Shown: one piece after another, positions 9,944 through 20,329 of the stretch
Layout of the letters: each line of letters begins with the position of its first letter
Numbering within the stretch: the first letter of the stretch is position 1
NCBI GenBank assembly: GCA_002591725.1
Contig: NJAL01000004.1
Location: forward strand, 62,001-126,000
DNA length: 64,000 nucleotides
Direction: 5' to 3'
DNA from: Candidatus Didemnitutus mandela
Lineage (GTDB): Bacteria; Verrucomicrobiota; Verrucomicrobiia; Opitutales; Opitutaceae
Notes under the pieces: model-generated
What the model was told of the DNA's origin: nothing
Seen by the model: the letters and a program-made list of their open reading frames with translations, nothing else
Databases searched by the model: none
Program-made: the position numbers and the translations under genes

Positions 9944-11119
9944 CGATTCCCCATTGCCCTAGGCACTACCGAAACCTAATTCTCCTGTCGAGTATCCGCT
10001 CATAAAATCTTTGCTCTTTTGCTTTTTCTTCCCTGTCTCATTTTAGATTCGACAGTTTCCACCAGTTCGCAAAAAAACCTCTGGATCTAGAAAGTCCGTG
10101 CAGCCCTAGGTTCCGAGTCTGCTCTGAATTTCGTCCTACATCGACACCTTGGTAACGACTGAAAAAAGTGTCGTCTCAAGCCGATCTTAAGGTCATGGCA
10201 AATCAGCCTCTTCTGCTCGGCATCGACATTGTTTTCAAGAAATTCGACCAGCAGCGTAACGTTCTCCGTGCCGAAAAAAATTATCGAGACCATGGCCTTA
10301 GGTGACTACGATGCTTGGTTGAAGTGTCCCAAAATAGGTAAGAGAGGGCAATTTTAGCTAACCCTGCTCGATCCAGCCAAGATCAAACGCCTTCGGACCA
10401 ATACGTAAGTACCCCTCTCCTTCTGCAAGGGTACAGATTAGTAGAGCGGGCAGGCAGGTGAAATCCGAAGGCGAAGCCTAGATTGACGGCGCGGATTTTG
10501 TGAAGTGCGTCTTCAACTACTCCGATCCCACCACATTTAATCGCTACTTCGTAAAAAACTCTGCTGCCCTGATTAAAGTTATGACGAAGAATGGCGACGA
10601 AATTTGTGAAGAGGGAGGGTTAGTACTGTTTCTGGTATCCGTTTTCCATGGAAGCTCCTTAACAAGGAGCCATAGGGACAGATGATCACTATTATCTTCG
10701 ACATCGTCGAGGTTAGCGAGCCGATTATTGAGAAGAGAACTCTGCTGCCCTGATTAAAGTTATGACGAAGAATGGCGACGAAATTTGTGAAGAGGGAGGG
10801 TTAGTACTGTTTCTGGTATCCGTTTTCCATGGAAGCTCCTTAACAAGGAGCCATAGGGACAGATGATCACTATTATCTTCGACATCGTCGAGGTTAGCGA
10901 GCCGATTATTGAGAAGAGTGTTGCGATACCGTACCTCGTGCCGCGATTCTTTCTTTGAGCAGCTGAGTCCGGAAATCGAATGATCTGAAAAACATTGAGC
11001 TTAGTGTTCCCTCCTATTTTTGTTTGCACGAGATCCGAAGCTGGCAATGCAAGACTTTTTTGTGTGACATTCGGCTTTGCTTGGCAAGTATTTATCAGCG
11101 TCGTAGAGTGTCAAAAGCT
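9944..11119. other. Non-coding region with tandem duplication and unrecognised coding-like pieces
   Basis: 1.2 kb between guaA and gltA. Short plus-strand pieces look weakly protein-like (about 10190-10290 and 10500-10685), but they are broken by stops and frame changes and I do not recognise them. The region contains the exact 181-bp duplication listed separately. Probably a decayed gene. Confidence 0.5.
10557..10918. repeat. Perfect 181-bp tandem duplication (two copies)
   Basis: Copy 1 is 10557-10737 and copy 2 is 10738-10918. By eye the copies are identical along the full 181 bases and directly abut. Each carries a small hairpin (GCTCCTT-AAC-AAGGAGC). The identity implies a very recent duplication or, less likely, an assembly artefact. 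Confidence 0.93.
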
Positions 11120-12412
11120 ATGGATAACAACCCTGTTTTGAAGCTGGGGGAAAAGGAAGTTACGTTTCCAGTAATGACTGGAAGCGAAGGAGAAAAAGCG
11201 GTCGATGCCCGGAAATTTAGGCAGGAGTCAGGTTACATCTTCTACGACCAAGGCTACGGCAACACCGGCTCCTGCGAGAGCTCCATCACCTTTCTCGATG
11301 GCGACAAGGGAATTCTTCGCTATCGCGGCTACCCCATCGAGCAGCTGGCGAATTACTCTGACTACGTCGAGACTGCCTACCTGATAATTTACGGCGAACT
11401 GCCAAACGCGAAACAACGCTATGAATTTGGCTGCCGCCTGCGTGAGAACGCGGCAATTGGCACTCAGATGCAGCGTATTTTCTATAGCTTTCCGGAATCT
11501 GCACCTCCGATGGTCATGTTAGCATCTATCGTCAGCTCTTTGGCCTCCTACTATCCCCACCTGGCTACCAATAATTTCGAAAAGGACTTGGAAAATTTTG
11601 ACCTGGCTGCTGCGGTGGCCATCTCCAAAATACGTACGATTGTGGCGATAATCTATCGTTATCGCAACGGTTTTCCTTTTATTCATCCTAAAGAGCTGCC
11701 TTATGCTGACAACTTTCTCTATATGATGTTCTCGGAACAGTATGAGACGTTTCAGCCCATCCCGGAAGTTATACGGGCGCTGAACCTCCTACTTTTGCTC
11801 CATGCCGACCACGAGCAGAATTGCAGCACATCCACAGTTCGCATGGTTGCCTCGAGTGGAGCGAATCTCTTTACTTCCATTACGGCTGGCGCTTGCGCGC
11901 TTTCAGGTCCGCTACATGGCGGTGCCAACGTTGCCGTCATGCAGATGCTCCAGACGATCCACGCTGAAGGTGACGATGGTACGCGCTTCATCGAGGCGGC
12001 TAAAGTTGGCTCCAAGAGCACTCGCCTCATGGGCTTTGGCCACGCTATCTACCGAAATTTCGATCCACGCGCGAAAATTATCGGCAAAGCTTGCGATGAA
12101 ATGCTTACGCGGCTTGGCAAGTCCGATCCGTTGCTCGATATTGCCAAGAATCTCGAGCAAACTGCGCTCAATGACGATTATTTTGTCTCTCGCAGACTCT
12201 ACCCAAACGTCGATTTTTATTCTGGCATCATCATGCGGGCTCTCGGCTTCCCTACCGATATGTTTACCGTCATGTTTGCGGTCGGTCGTTGTCCCGGCTG
12301 GATTGCCAACTGGCGCGAAGTGGCTTCGAACACCAAAGGTAGGATTTATCGGCCGCGGCAGGTTTACATCGGGCCGACCAAGCGTGACTACATCAGTCTC
12401 GACCAGCGCTAA
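11120..12412 (+). CDS. gltA: Citrate synthase
   Basis: A 430-residue type II citrate synthase condensing acetyl-CoA with oxaloacetate, the entry step of the TCA cycle. The catalytic triad can be placed as H266 (GPLHGGAN), H308 ([15 protein letters not shown]) and D365 (NVDFYSG); H228 lies in [12 protein letters not shown]. An N-terminal small domain with the [20 protein letters not shown] motif precedes them. The start at 11120 ([10 protein letters not shown]) gives the usual family length; the frame runs 96 bases further upstream without support. Together with the pdh genes further on it shows that pyruvate oxidation into the TCA cycle is kept. Confidence 0.96.
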   Translation: MDNNPVLKLGEKEVTFPVMTGSEGEKAVDARKFRQESGYIFYDQGYGNTGSCESSITFLDGDKGILRYRGYPIEQLANYSDYVETAYLIIYGELPNAKQRYEFGCRLRENAAIGTQMQRIFYSFPESAPPMVMLASIVSSLASYYPHLATNNFEKDLENFDLAAAVAISKIRTIVAIIYRYRNGFPFIHPKELPYADNFLYMMFSEQYETFQPIPEVIRALNLLLLLHADHEQNCSTSTVRMVASSGANLFTSITAGACALSGPLHGGANVAVMQMLQTIHAEGDDGTRFIEAAKVGSKSTRLMGFGHAIYRNFDPRAKIIGKACDEMLTRLGKSDPLLDIAKNLEQTALNDDYFVSRRLYPNVDFYSGIIMRALGFPTDMFTVMFAVGRCPGWIANWREVASNTKGRIYRPRQVYIGPTKRDYISLDQR

Positions 12413-13273
12413 ACGACCAATTACATTTCAAAAAGAGGTAGCTTCGGTTGATAAACCTTCCTTTTTTGCTAGATTTAAGGGGTATCCATCTTTGGTGAGC
12501 CTGGTCAGTTTCTCGAGACTGTTAAGCAATTTCAAGAGGGCATGCACAAAAATCGTGAACATTGAGGTCAAGATGACCAGCAAGTTGGCCAAGTAGATCT
12601 TTGCCAGTTTTTCGTTGGATGCTTCTGTGTTGAGTAGACCATCTTGATAATGGCTCTTGGGAAACTGTAGTTCAGCCCGGCTGCTCAGAAAATCGCTCAT
12701 GCGATCCAATAGCTGCTCGTGCGCAAACAGGATACCAAGTGCCGTCTGGCGCTCCGACGGGCGCCAGCATTTCGTCGATGCGTTTCCATGTCGATCACCT
12801 GCTGATTGGAGAGAAACTAGTGGAGGAGCGGCTCTCTTCTTTCCTAGGGAAGCTAGCACCCGCATACTGGCCAATGCGGATGGCGGAGCCATCGAACTAT
12901 CCTTTGCCGCAAACCAAACCCCATCCAGCTGTAGGTAACCTGAAGCCGTCCGTGATCAATACGCTTGCGAAACCGAGTATCAAAACAAAGTTTAGCCGGC
13001 GATACTGGGCCAAATCATATGATGTCATAGCCGAGCGGGGGAAGGTGCGCCACAACCAGTCTCCACATGGACTTAATTGTCTTTGTTTTGTTCGCCCAAC
13101 TCATAGTTGCTGTTGGGAGGCCGATATTGAAGGGCAAATTGAGTAACAGATTTTTTCGGTTTTCCTGGACGACATTTTGTAGGCTAGGCGGAAGCCTCGA
13201 AAAAAGAAAGAAAATTCTGGCCCAACTGATTTCCTGGTTTAACTTTTGAGCCGATTGCGCTTATCTAGCCGTT
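12413..13273. other. Non-coding region, no gene recognised
   Basis: 0.86 kb between gltA and pdxJ. A minus-strand frame (about 12428-12892) has a hydrophobic segment and could be the tail of an old membrane protein, but it has no recognisable motif and overlapping frames are no better. I see no repeat or RNA gene here. Confidence 0.4.
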
Positions 13274-14017
13274 GTGATTCTCCTTGGTGTCAATATCGAC
13301 CACACTGCCACTCTCCGTCAAGCTCGTTACCGGCAGGCCGACACCACTTTTGGTGGCAACGTCCAACCCGATCCTGTTGCACTTGCGTTACTTTGCGAAA
13401 AAGCTGGCGCTGACGGCATCACCGTGCATTTGCGCGAAGACCGTCGCCATATCCAGGAGGAGGACGTTCTTCGCTTGCGAACGCAGATTAAAACGCGCTT
13501 GAACCTTGAGATGGCCTGCACGCCTGCGATGACAGAATTTGCGCTCAACTTGAAACCGCACTCCGTCTGTCTTGTTCCGGAAAGCCGCGAAGAAATCACG
13601 ACTGAAGGCGGACTTGATGTTGTTAGTCATCGTGAAAAGGTCGCTTGCGTGACCGGCACTATGAACGCTGTTGGGATTAAAACTAGCCTTTTCATTGACG
13701 CGAATGCGCCACAGATCACACTTGCTGCTGAGCTGCGTGCACCATGGGTTGAGCTTCACACCGGTGCCTATGCCAATGCTTATTACAGCGACCGGCGTGC
13801 CGCCGAGTTTGAACACCTCTGCGCTGGCGCACGCCAGGCTCATTCGCTGGGACTGGTGGTAAACGCTGGGCATGGCATCAATTACGCCAACATTGCCGAG
13901 GTACGCACGATCCCACACTTGTGTGAACTCAATATCGGTCACAGTATCCTCAGCTACGCACTCTTTTACGGTATCGAAAAAGCCTTACGCAGGATGAAGG
14001 CGCTCATAAACGCATGA
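13274..14017 (+). CDS. pdxJ: Pyridoxine 5'-phosphate synthase
   Basis: A 247-residue TIM-barrel enzyme that joins 1-deoxy-xylulose 5-phosphate and 3-amino-2-oxopropyl phosphate to pyridoxine phosphate, in the DXP-dependent vitamin B6 pathway. Family motifs are present: LGVNIDHTATLRQARY at the start, GADGITVHLREDRRHIQ, ELHTGAYANAYY, GLVVNAGHGINYANI and ELNIGHSILSYALF. Length is normal. The start is GTG at 13274, the only start that preserves the N-terminal strand. Its stop overlaps the ATG of acpS (ATGA), the common pdxJ-acpS pairing, so the two are translationally coupled. Confidence 0.97.
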   Translation: MILLGVNIDHTATLRQARYRQADTTFGGNVQPDPVALALLCEKAGADGITVHLREDRRHIQEEDVLRLRTQIKTRLNLEMACTPAMTEFALNLKPHSVCLVPESREEITTEGGLDVVSHREKVACVTGTMNAVGIKTSLFIDANAPQITLAAELRAPWVELHTGAYANAYYSDRRAAEFEHLCAGARQAHSLGLVVNAGHGINYANIAEVRTIPHLCELNIGHSILSYALFYGIEKALRRMKALINA

Positions 14018-14424
14018 ACCTTACCCTTCCACCTAGTGGTACTCTGGTAGGCCTTGGCTGTGATATTATGGAGACGGGGCGCATCCATGCCGCTCTGAAA
14101 AAACATGGGGACCGCTTCCTGAATCAGGTTTTCACAGCCGAAGAGCAGGCTTATTGCAACGCCCTCAAATTTCCGTACAAACACTACGCTGTGCGTTGGG
14201 CGGCGAAGGAGGCGGTATTGAAGGCTTTTACGACTGGTGTCGGACCGCATCTCGAATGGGTATCCGTTTCAGTCTACCATGGTGAGCGCCAGCGTCCGTT
14301 GGTGCGGCTCGATTCGAAAGCGGAAGCTTTGCTCGCCCACGTCGGAGCCACCCACGTCTGGCTCACCCTTTCGCACGTCGACACGGTGGCTATGGCTGTT
14401 GCTGCGCTGGTAAAACAAGTCTAA
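14014..14424 (+). CDS. acpS: Holo-[acyl-carrier-protein] synthase
   Basis: A 136-residue 4'-phosphopantetheinyl transferase that moves phosphopantetheine from CoA to apo-ACP and so activates fatty acid synthesis. The two Mg-binding motifs are visible: VGLGCDIMETGRI near the start and RWAAKEAVLKAF in the middle. The C-terminal LTLSHVDTVAMAVA strand is also typical. It overlaps pdxJ by four bases and is followed 10 bp later by nnr, forming a compact three-gene operon. Confidence 0.96.
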   Translation: MNLTLPPSGTLVGLGCDIMETGRIHAALKKHGDRFLNQVFTAEEQAYCNALKFPYKHYAVRWAAKEAVLKAFTTGVGPHLEWVSVSVYHGERQRPLVRLDSKAEALLAHVGATHVWLTLSHVDTVAMAVAALVKQV

Positions 14425-14434
14425 TGTTTGCGCC

Positions 14435-15967
14435 ATGGAGTGTATTCCTTCCCATCCGGTCTTGACCTGTGCCGAGGCAAAAGCCTGGGAGGTGGCATTG
14501 CTGAACTCCCCAGCGAAGGAGTGGAGGGTGCTGCGGCAGGCTGGCACTGCTATCGCGAACGCTGTTGAGGAAGACTTTCTGGAAATCGGCGGTCTGCCGG
14601 TTGAGGCGCGATTGCTTGTACTGGTGGGGAAAGGCCATAATGGCGGCGATGCGTTGTTGGCGGCAGCTTCGCTATTCGCAAAACGTCGTCATATAACGGT
14701 GGATGTCGTTTTTGCGTTCGGTTCTGCTTGCCTTAGGCCGTTGGCCAAACGGGCCTGGCAGATCTTGCAGCGAACGGGTAAGAAAAGTGTTCGCGGTGTG
14801 TCCGTGGCACAGTTTTTGTTGGAAGATCTGACTTACGCATTGTCGCTCGATGGTGTGTTTGGCTTCCAATTTCGTCCACCGATTGATGCGGCGACCAGCC
14901 AGCTTTTCGCGGCAGTGAACCGACATCCGGAAATCACGCTGCGTGCGGCCGTGGACCTCCCGAGCGGTCTCGGTGGAGAAGGAAAAGCTAGCGTGTTGCG
15001 CGCCGATTTTACTTATGCGACGGGGATCGTAAAAACACCGGCCGTTGTTCCCGAAAATGGCGCGAGTGTTGGTCGGCTGCGTTATTTGGACTTCGGATTT
15101 TTTCGTGATGATCACAGTACGATTTCCCGTGTGCTGCGGCCAAAAATTTTGCGCCCCCTTGGAAAACTGCGCGGTGCACACACTGACAAGCGGACTTATG
15201 GCCACTTGCTGGTGGTGGCTGGTTCGCGAAGTTTTCCCGGGGCAGCTTTGATGGCAGCGCAGGCGGCGTTGTGCAGCGGCGTCGGTTTGCTGACCGCCTT
15301 TGTTCCAAAATCGTTTGCGGCAGAATATGCGGTTTGTTTTCCCGAAGCGATATGGGTCGGCTGTCCCGAGACAAAGGATGGTGGTTTGGCGCCAGCGACG
15401 CTTGCGTTAGTCCGTGAAAAACTTCCGCGCGCGACGGCTCTGTTGATAGGGCCCGGCCTCGGGGCGGAAGCGCAGGTCTTTGGCTGGATTAACCAGTTAG
15501 TTTACGAGTCGACGGTTCCAGTGGTGCTTGACGCTGACGCGCTACGCTCCGAGGTGGTGGAATGTGCGCCGAAAGCCGGTCTGATTTGTACCCCGCACTC
15601 CGGCGAATACCAGCGAATTTCGGCGAACCGGTCCCTGACGGAGTTTGCAGCTTCCAATCGGATCGTGGTGCTCAAGGGCTCTCCGACCCGCATAAGCGCT
15701 GGGAGAACGGTGTTTTATAGCCTGTTTGGAGGTCCGGTACTTGCTCGCGGTGGAAGCGGAGATGTGCTGGCCGGCCTGGCCGGCGGTCTGCTATCGCAAA
15801 ATTCCTCGAATTTGCTGCTCGCTGCTTGCTGCGGCGTGGTGTGGCATGGGTTTGCGGCGGATTTGCTTGCTCGCCATCAGGGCCAGGTGGCTATAAAAAC
15901 CACGCAGTTGTTTGATTACCTTCCCCTGGCATTGCGGTACGAAGTCAATGGCGGTCTTTCGGGCTGA
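14435..15967 (+). CDS. nnr: Bifunctional NAD(P)H-hydrate epimerase / ADP-dependent dehydratase
   Basis: A 510-residue fused repair enzyme for damaged NAD(P)H hydrates. The N-terminal epimerase part (YjeF_N, about 1-220) has the nucleotide-binding GKGHNGGDALLAAAS. The C-terminal dehydratase part (ribokinase-like, about 240-500) shows TYGHLLVVAGSRSFPGAALM, LLIGPGLG, VLDADAL, CTPHSGEY and the catalytic ARGGSGDVLAGLAGGLL. Both halves appear complete. It is third in the pdxJ-acpS-nnr operon. The ancestral fourth gene was apparently dprA, which follows directly but is dead. Confidence 0.93.
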   Translation: MECIPSHPVLTCAEAKAWEVALLNSPAKEWRVLRQAGTAIANAVEEDFLEIGGLPVEARLLVLVGKGHNGGDALLAAASLFAKRRHITVDVVFAFGSACLRPLAKRAWQILQRTGKKSVRGVSVAQFLLEDLTYALSLDGVFGFQFRPPIDAATSQLFAAVNRHPEITLRAAVDLPSGLGGEGKASVLRADFTYATGIVKTPAVVPENGASVGRLRYLDFGFFRDDHSTISRVLRPKILRPLGKLRGAHTDKRTYGHLLVVAGSRSFPGAALMAAQAALCSGVGLLTAFVPKSFAAEYAVCFPEAIWVGCPETKDGGLAPATLALVREKLPRATALLIGPGLGAEAQVFGWINQLVYESTVPVVLDADALRSEVVECAPKAGLICTPHSGEYQRISANRSLTEFAASNRIVVLKGSPTRISAGRTVFYSLFGGPVLARGGSGDVLAGLAGGLLSQNSSNLLLAACCGVVWHGFAADLLARHQGQVAIKTTQLFDYLPLALRYEVNGGLSG

Positions 15968-15969
15968 GC

Positions 15970-16600
15970 GAACGCCAGGTGTTGATGGTTTTAAACGATC
16001 TGTCCAGCATCGGGCTAATCGCCTTAAATCGTCTGCTGGCCGAATTTGACGGCCGGCCGATCCTCTAAGAATTTTCTCTGTGACTAAGCGCGAACTACAA
16101 GCGGTACGGCGGCGTAGGCCCGGAAACTAGTGCGTCCTTGCTGAGCTCGCGCAGCTACCTTTGGCATGGCACGCGCCGACGCTGTTGAGCTTTTTTGTTA
16201 TTAGTGGGCTTGCCTGCGGTATCGACAGTGTTGTTCACAAAAGGCGTACGTGGCATCGGTGGAAAACTGCCGCTGTACTCATCACGGGGATCGATATTAT
16301 TCTACCCGTTTGAGAACCTCGATTTCTACGCCGTATCACAGAGCCCGGCCCGGTCTTGAAAGAGTTTCCTTTTCTCTGGAAGGCCGGCCGTTACAGACCT
16401 TTGCGGTGCGTAGCCGGATGTGAGTAGGGTGGTGATCGTCATCGAAAGCGATGTCGATGGTGGCGCGATTGTCTTTTCTGTGTCCGTGAATCACGATGAC
16501 GCTGCCTACGCTAACGCCATCAATTAACTCTTTTCCGCACTGGGTGCAGGAGGAGAGCCAATCCGGCTGACGCACGACGAGCAGTCTGCAGTTCTCACGG
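15970..16600 (+). pseudogene. dprA: Remnant of DNA-processing protein DprA
   Basis: Joining frames gives a clear DprA: ERQVLMVLNDLSSIGLIALN and RRYGGVGPETSASL (N-terminal HhH-like region), then FFVISGLACGIDSVVHK, AVLITGIDIILPV and EFPF (Rossmann-like core), and VIESDVDGGAIVFS. Stops and frame changes occur throughout and the total length is well short of a normal ~370 codons. DprA loads RecA on incoming single-stranded DNA during natural transformation. It starts a few bases after nnr, so it was probably once in that operon. Confidence 0.75.
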
Positions 16601-16609
16601 GATGGAAGA

Positions 16610-17670
16610 ATGTTGCTTTGCGAGATCGGACTTGCAAACTTCGGGGAAAATTTACGATTTCGCCCCGGCTTGCGAGTTTTTCATGGCCGTTTGTTGGCAA
16701 GTTGCGCGTGCTGATCTTGTTGCTCGATTGCTGGGTTTCCGACTATGCAATGCTGGACGGAAGCAACCGGGTTTATTTTACCTTCGAGCACGCGGAACTG
16801 GTAAAGCTTTACTGGGTTAGTTTCGCTGGCAACGACGTGAAGAACGAACCTTTGTCTCCGCTAGGTGCGATCGGCGGGTTGAACGGTTGCGGAAAGTTTC
16901 TCGCTTATATTTGGAGCAGTGCGATCAGGCCATCGGAAATTTATTTCTCAACGGCGAGCGGAAACGGCTAACTTCCTCTACTGCCGAGCGGGCGGCAACG
17001 CTCGACTGGCTGCCCGTCAAACATTTCACGTCCAAAGCTTCGGACGACCGCGCGGCTCACAATATGGTTGTTACACTGGCTGGCTTCTATCCGTCGAAAA
17101 ATACCCGTTGCTTGCTATAATACACGGCGGTGCCATGAGTATATGAAAAGATGATTTTTTGGTGAGGTGTACTATTACCTGCTCGTGTCCCCGAGTCACT
17201 TGATACTTCTCGACCGACTACAAAGGCTCGATTATTTACGATAGGGAGCTCGGTTGTGATCCAGTTTTGTTTATTGAAGAGGCTAGCGAAGCTGCCGACA
17301 AGGTGACCTGATGTTACTCGTTTATCGAGGGCATGCGGGCGAGGTCGACCTTATTATGCAATGAGGGCACGATCGACACCGTGTGGGGACTTGAGGTGGA
17401 TATCGGTTCACCGATTTGGCGGAGCCAAAGCTAGCCAGCGCAAGGCCGACAACAAGGGAAAGCGAATCGTTTTACTGCGCCGATTCTCATAAAACGATTC
17501 CCAGGCGCTAATGAACAACGCGTACTTCTGGTTTACGTTGGGCCAGAGGCCTTGGTTTGCGGAGCAAATTGGTCATTTCCCCTGAGGGAAACTACTGGGT
17601 TTTGAAGGCGGAGAACAGTTGTTATTGGTATGACGAGAGGGTCCATACACATGGCTTTCGAAACACTTTA
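16610..17670 (+). pseudogene. Remnant of S9-family prolyl oligopeptidase
   Basis: Across shifting frames the C-terminal half of an S9 peptidase can be read: KRLTSSTAERAATLDWLPVK and HNMVVTLAGFYPSK, then KYPLLAIIHGGAMS (the oxyanion-hole region), then TDYKGS, and finally GNYWVLKAENSCYWY, matching the family DENHWVLK...S.YWY ending near the catalytic histidine. The catalytic serine segment is not readable. At least five stops and frame changes separate the pieces. The N-terminal propeller is largely missing or unrecognisable. Confidence 0.65.
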
Positions 17671-19508
17671 AGTAAGTTCTTAGAGACACCGTCGATAAAG
17701 CTAGCGGGCTGGCGACCCAAAAGTCGCTTTCTTTTTATTTCTCGGTGAACATGAACGATTGGATCAACGAGTTGTACTCGCAGGTGATGATGGGGCTTTC
17801 GAGGAGGTATTTCTGCCCGATTGGAAAGTGAGGCTTTGATGCTTTTGGCTGGTGTTCTGCCGCTTTCGTCGGTCTTTTTCTGGCTGAATTGCTTGTACGT
17901 AGCTGACAGGTTTGTGGCTCTCGCTTTGGGCCTCCCGGCGGTCATGGCATACTAACGGGTAGCGGTGGGCTGAGTTTTTCCCACGTCAGCCAGTTTTTGG
18001 CGAGACCGCACAGTGCGTCGATGTAGCGCGAGCATGGTTCCATCGGACCGAGAAATTTCGAAAGGAGCGGATTAGCCAGGATCCGGATCGTCCAACCATA
18101 GATCTGGCGATCGTTTCTGTTAGTTTTGTTGATGAAACTGTAATTGAGCAACATTGCCAGATCGTTAGCTTTGCTGGCTGAGAAAACCCTCCCGTGCCTT
18201 TACCTTCGAGGCAATGTGCTGGTTTATGCCGTTGATGGTGTGTTGGCCGCCATGGCTACCACCGTGAGCGGGGAGTTGGTATATTCATTCTTCGAAGGCG
18301 ACGAGGCGAAAGCTCGATTCCAGCTCAATCGGGACGAAGTGAAAGAGACTCAGCCGGTTCGAGATAGACCGTAGCCGCCCGCATGCGTGTAGGATAATCT
18401 GCTTAGTTGATGAAGACACTTTCGGGGCGAGGAAATTGATTACGTTGTCGATGTCGAGGATGGGCGCGAGAGCTGGGCGGCGTTTTGCTAAGCAGCTTGC
18501 AAAACTGGATTAGCTTTTCCCAGCTCTTTTGGTGAATCGGGCATTTGTAGATGATAAAAACGGCGGTAGGCTACTAGGTTGTGTTGCAGGATGAGCGTGT
18601 TGCCGAAGAAAGCGGCCCAAAGGCAGCTGTCTTTCGTGCCAAGCGCTGGGCCGCGAATAAAGAGATCAAATAGCTGGACGTTTTAGTTAGGGACCCAATC
18701 TTCTTTTCTCACGAAGAAGGAGAAAAAGCTCGCCTGCGGAGTCGCGAAAAATTTGGGCAATATGATAGATAGAGCAGCGTGAGCAAATAAGTGGGATCGG
18801 TGGACACGGCGGCACCCTTGGTGAACGACAGCTCTAGAAAACACTTATAGTTGGGGTCGCTTGGCGCATTTGATATCCCGCAAATACTTAACTTCGAACG
18901 AATTTGAGAGCTTGCTCGTCGACAGTCGGCTGAGAGGAAAGGGCACATCCGTGTTGGCGAAATCAGCGAGCGCGGTCTGCCAGCTCGGCACTGCGAAGGT
19001 GAGAGAGATCATACTCATGGTTTCGGAACTACAGGCGGAGGATTGGGAAAACGAGGTAACCGCTGCCGGGGCAGCGCTCACACTTTCACTGGCTGGTTCG
19101 AGCGGTGTGGAAGCGGCGAATGGCTTTGGCATACTGGGTCCCTGCGCGGGCAATGCGTCTGGGTGTTGCAGGATGTAGTCGCAGGCAAGCTTCCGGTTCC
19201 TAGTTGCTATAGTTACTAAGCTTTTTGTTGTAGCTTTGGTTTCGTTTCGTTGCGTGGCGAGAAAACGTTTTTTTGGTTCAGGCGTGACCGTAGCCACGGC
19301 CACGCCTGGGTTTCCCCCGGGGTGGATGCCCATTGGTCATTGGGGCTAGGAGTGGATGGAAGCTGGCGAAGGTTGGTCGAAAGAGACACGGTGACGGGCA
19401 GCCGTGGGTGCGATAATGGCTGGGTAAGTAGTGGCCACAGCTAGCCAGAAGGACAGATAGGGCATCAGAGACTAGACGAGTTGGAGGCGCCCTGGTTCGT
19501 TTTCGCAG
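17671..19508. other. 1.8-kb decayed region, not assigned
   Basis: Between the dead S9 peptidase and hinT. Minus-strand pieces (about 17940-18150, and 18600-19330 with an Ala/Pro/Ser-rich stretch) have some coding character but no motif I recognise. Stops interrupt all frames. I see no repeat or RNA gene. Confidence 0.4.
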
Positions 19509-19853
19509 TCAGCCCGGCGGCCAGGCCATGGCGCGCTTGCCCAGCAGGTGCACATGCAAGTGTGGAACGGATTCGCCACCATTGGGACCGTTGTTGATTA
19601 CCAGTCGGTAACCTGAAGAATCGATGCCGAGCTCGCGGGCGATCTTGGCAGCGGTTAGCAGCAGGTGGCCAAGGAGCGCTTCATCAGTGGAGGAAGCTGA
19701 ATCGATCCGGGCGAGGTGGCGTTTGGGGATTATGAGAAAGTGAACAGGGGCCTTGGGGTCGATATCATTGATGGCGATACACTGATTGTCCTCGTGTACG
19801 ATTTTGGCAGGAATATCGCGGTCGATTATTTTTTGGAAGATCGTTTTGCTCAC
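19509..19853 (-). CDS. hinT: HIT-family nucleotide hydrolase (HinT-like)
   Basis: A 114-residue histidine-triad protein, probably a purine nucleoside phosphoramidase. It has FQKIIDRDIPAKIVHED at the start, the VHFLIIPKRHLA strand, and the catalytic triad HLHVHLL with H98, H100 and H102. Full length for bacterial HinT. The substrate in vivo is usually undefined. It stands alone, with decayed DNA on both sides, and is one of few small genes in this stretch that remain intact, which suggests selection. Confidence 0.93.
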   Translation of the reverse strand: MSKTIFQKIIDRDIPAKIVHEDNQCIAINDIDPKAPVHFLIIPKRHLARIDSASSTDEALLGHLLLTAAKIARELGIDSSGYRLVINNGPNGGESVPHLHVHLLGKRAMAWPPG

Positions 19854-20329
19854 GGCGATTATAGGAAAAGAGTGTTGACCTGAGTTCCCGGACGAGTGTA
19901 GCTGGCTGCCAACTCATAGAGGTGTTTGAGGGGGGATCATACTTGTGCTGTCGGCGTTCTGTCCACAGTTTATCGAGCGGACAGTGGGCGGTCCGTAAGT
20001 TGGTGAAAATAGCCGTGATTTTGGGGAAAATTGCGATGCGTTTCAAGCCCATCAATCAGATGGGGCGTTGGCAAAAAAATGATTACCGCTTTCGCCATTC
20101 TCAACTCTATCCCAGCCTAAGAATCTGTAGTTTGTCCGGGCGACGGCCAGTTTGCCGGAGGGCTTTGCGGCTGCCCGGAGAAACGCTGGATTGCCCGAGA
20201 CATGCTCGAGCATCCTCATCCTCATCTAGACTGCTGGTGATGACGCTGTCGATCTGTTCGGCGAGGTATAGGTTGTGGCCGGTGAGCGGTCCCAGGAGAG
20301 CGTTTAGGAAGTGAAAACGGTTGAGGACG
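19854..20329. other. Short region with coding-like minus-strand frame downstream of nrdR
   Basis: Immediately after the nrdR stop, another minus-strand frame (about 20107-20330) reads on with coding-like composition (NALLGPLTGHNLYLAEQIDS, then SSLDEDEDAR) and ends without a clean start of its own. I do not recognise it. The rest, 19854-20106, shows nothing. Confidence 0.35.
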
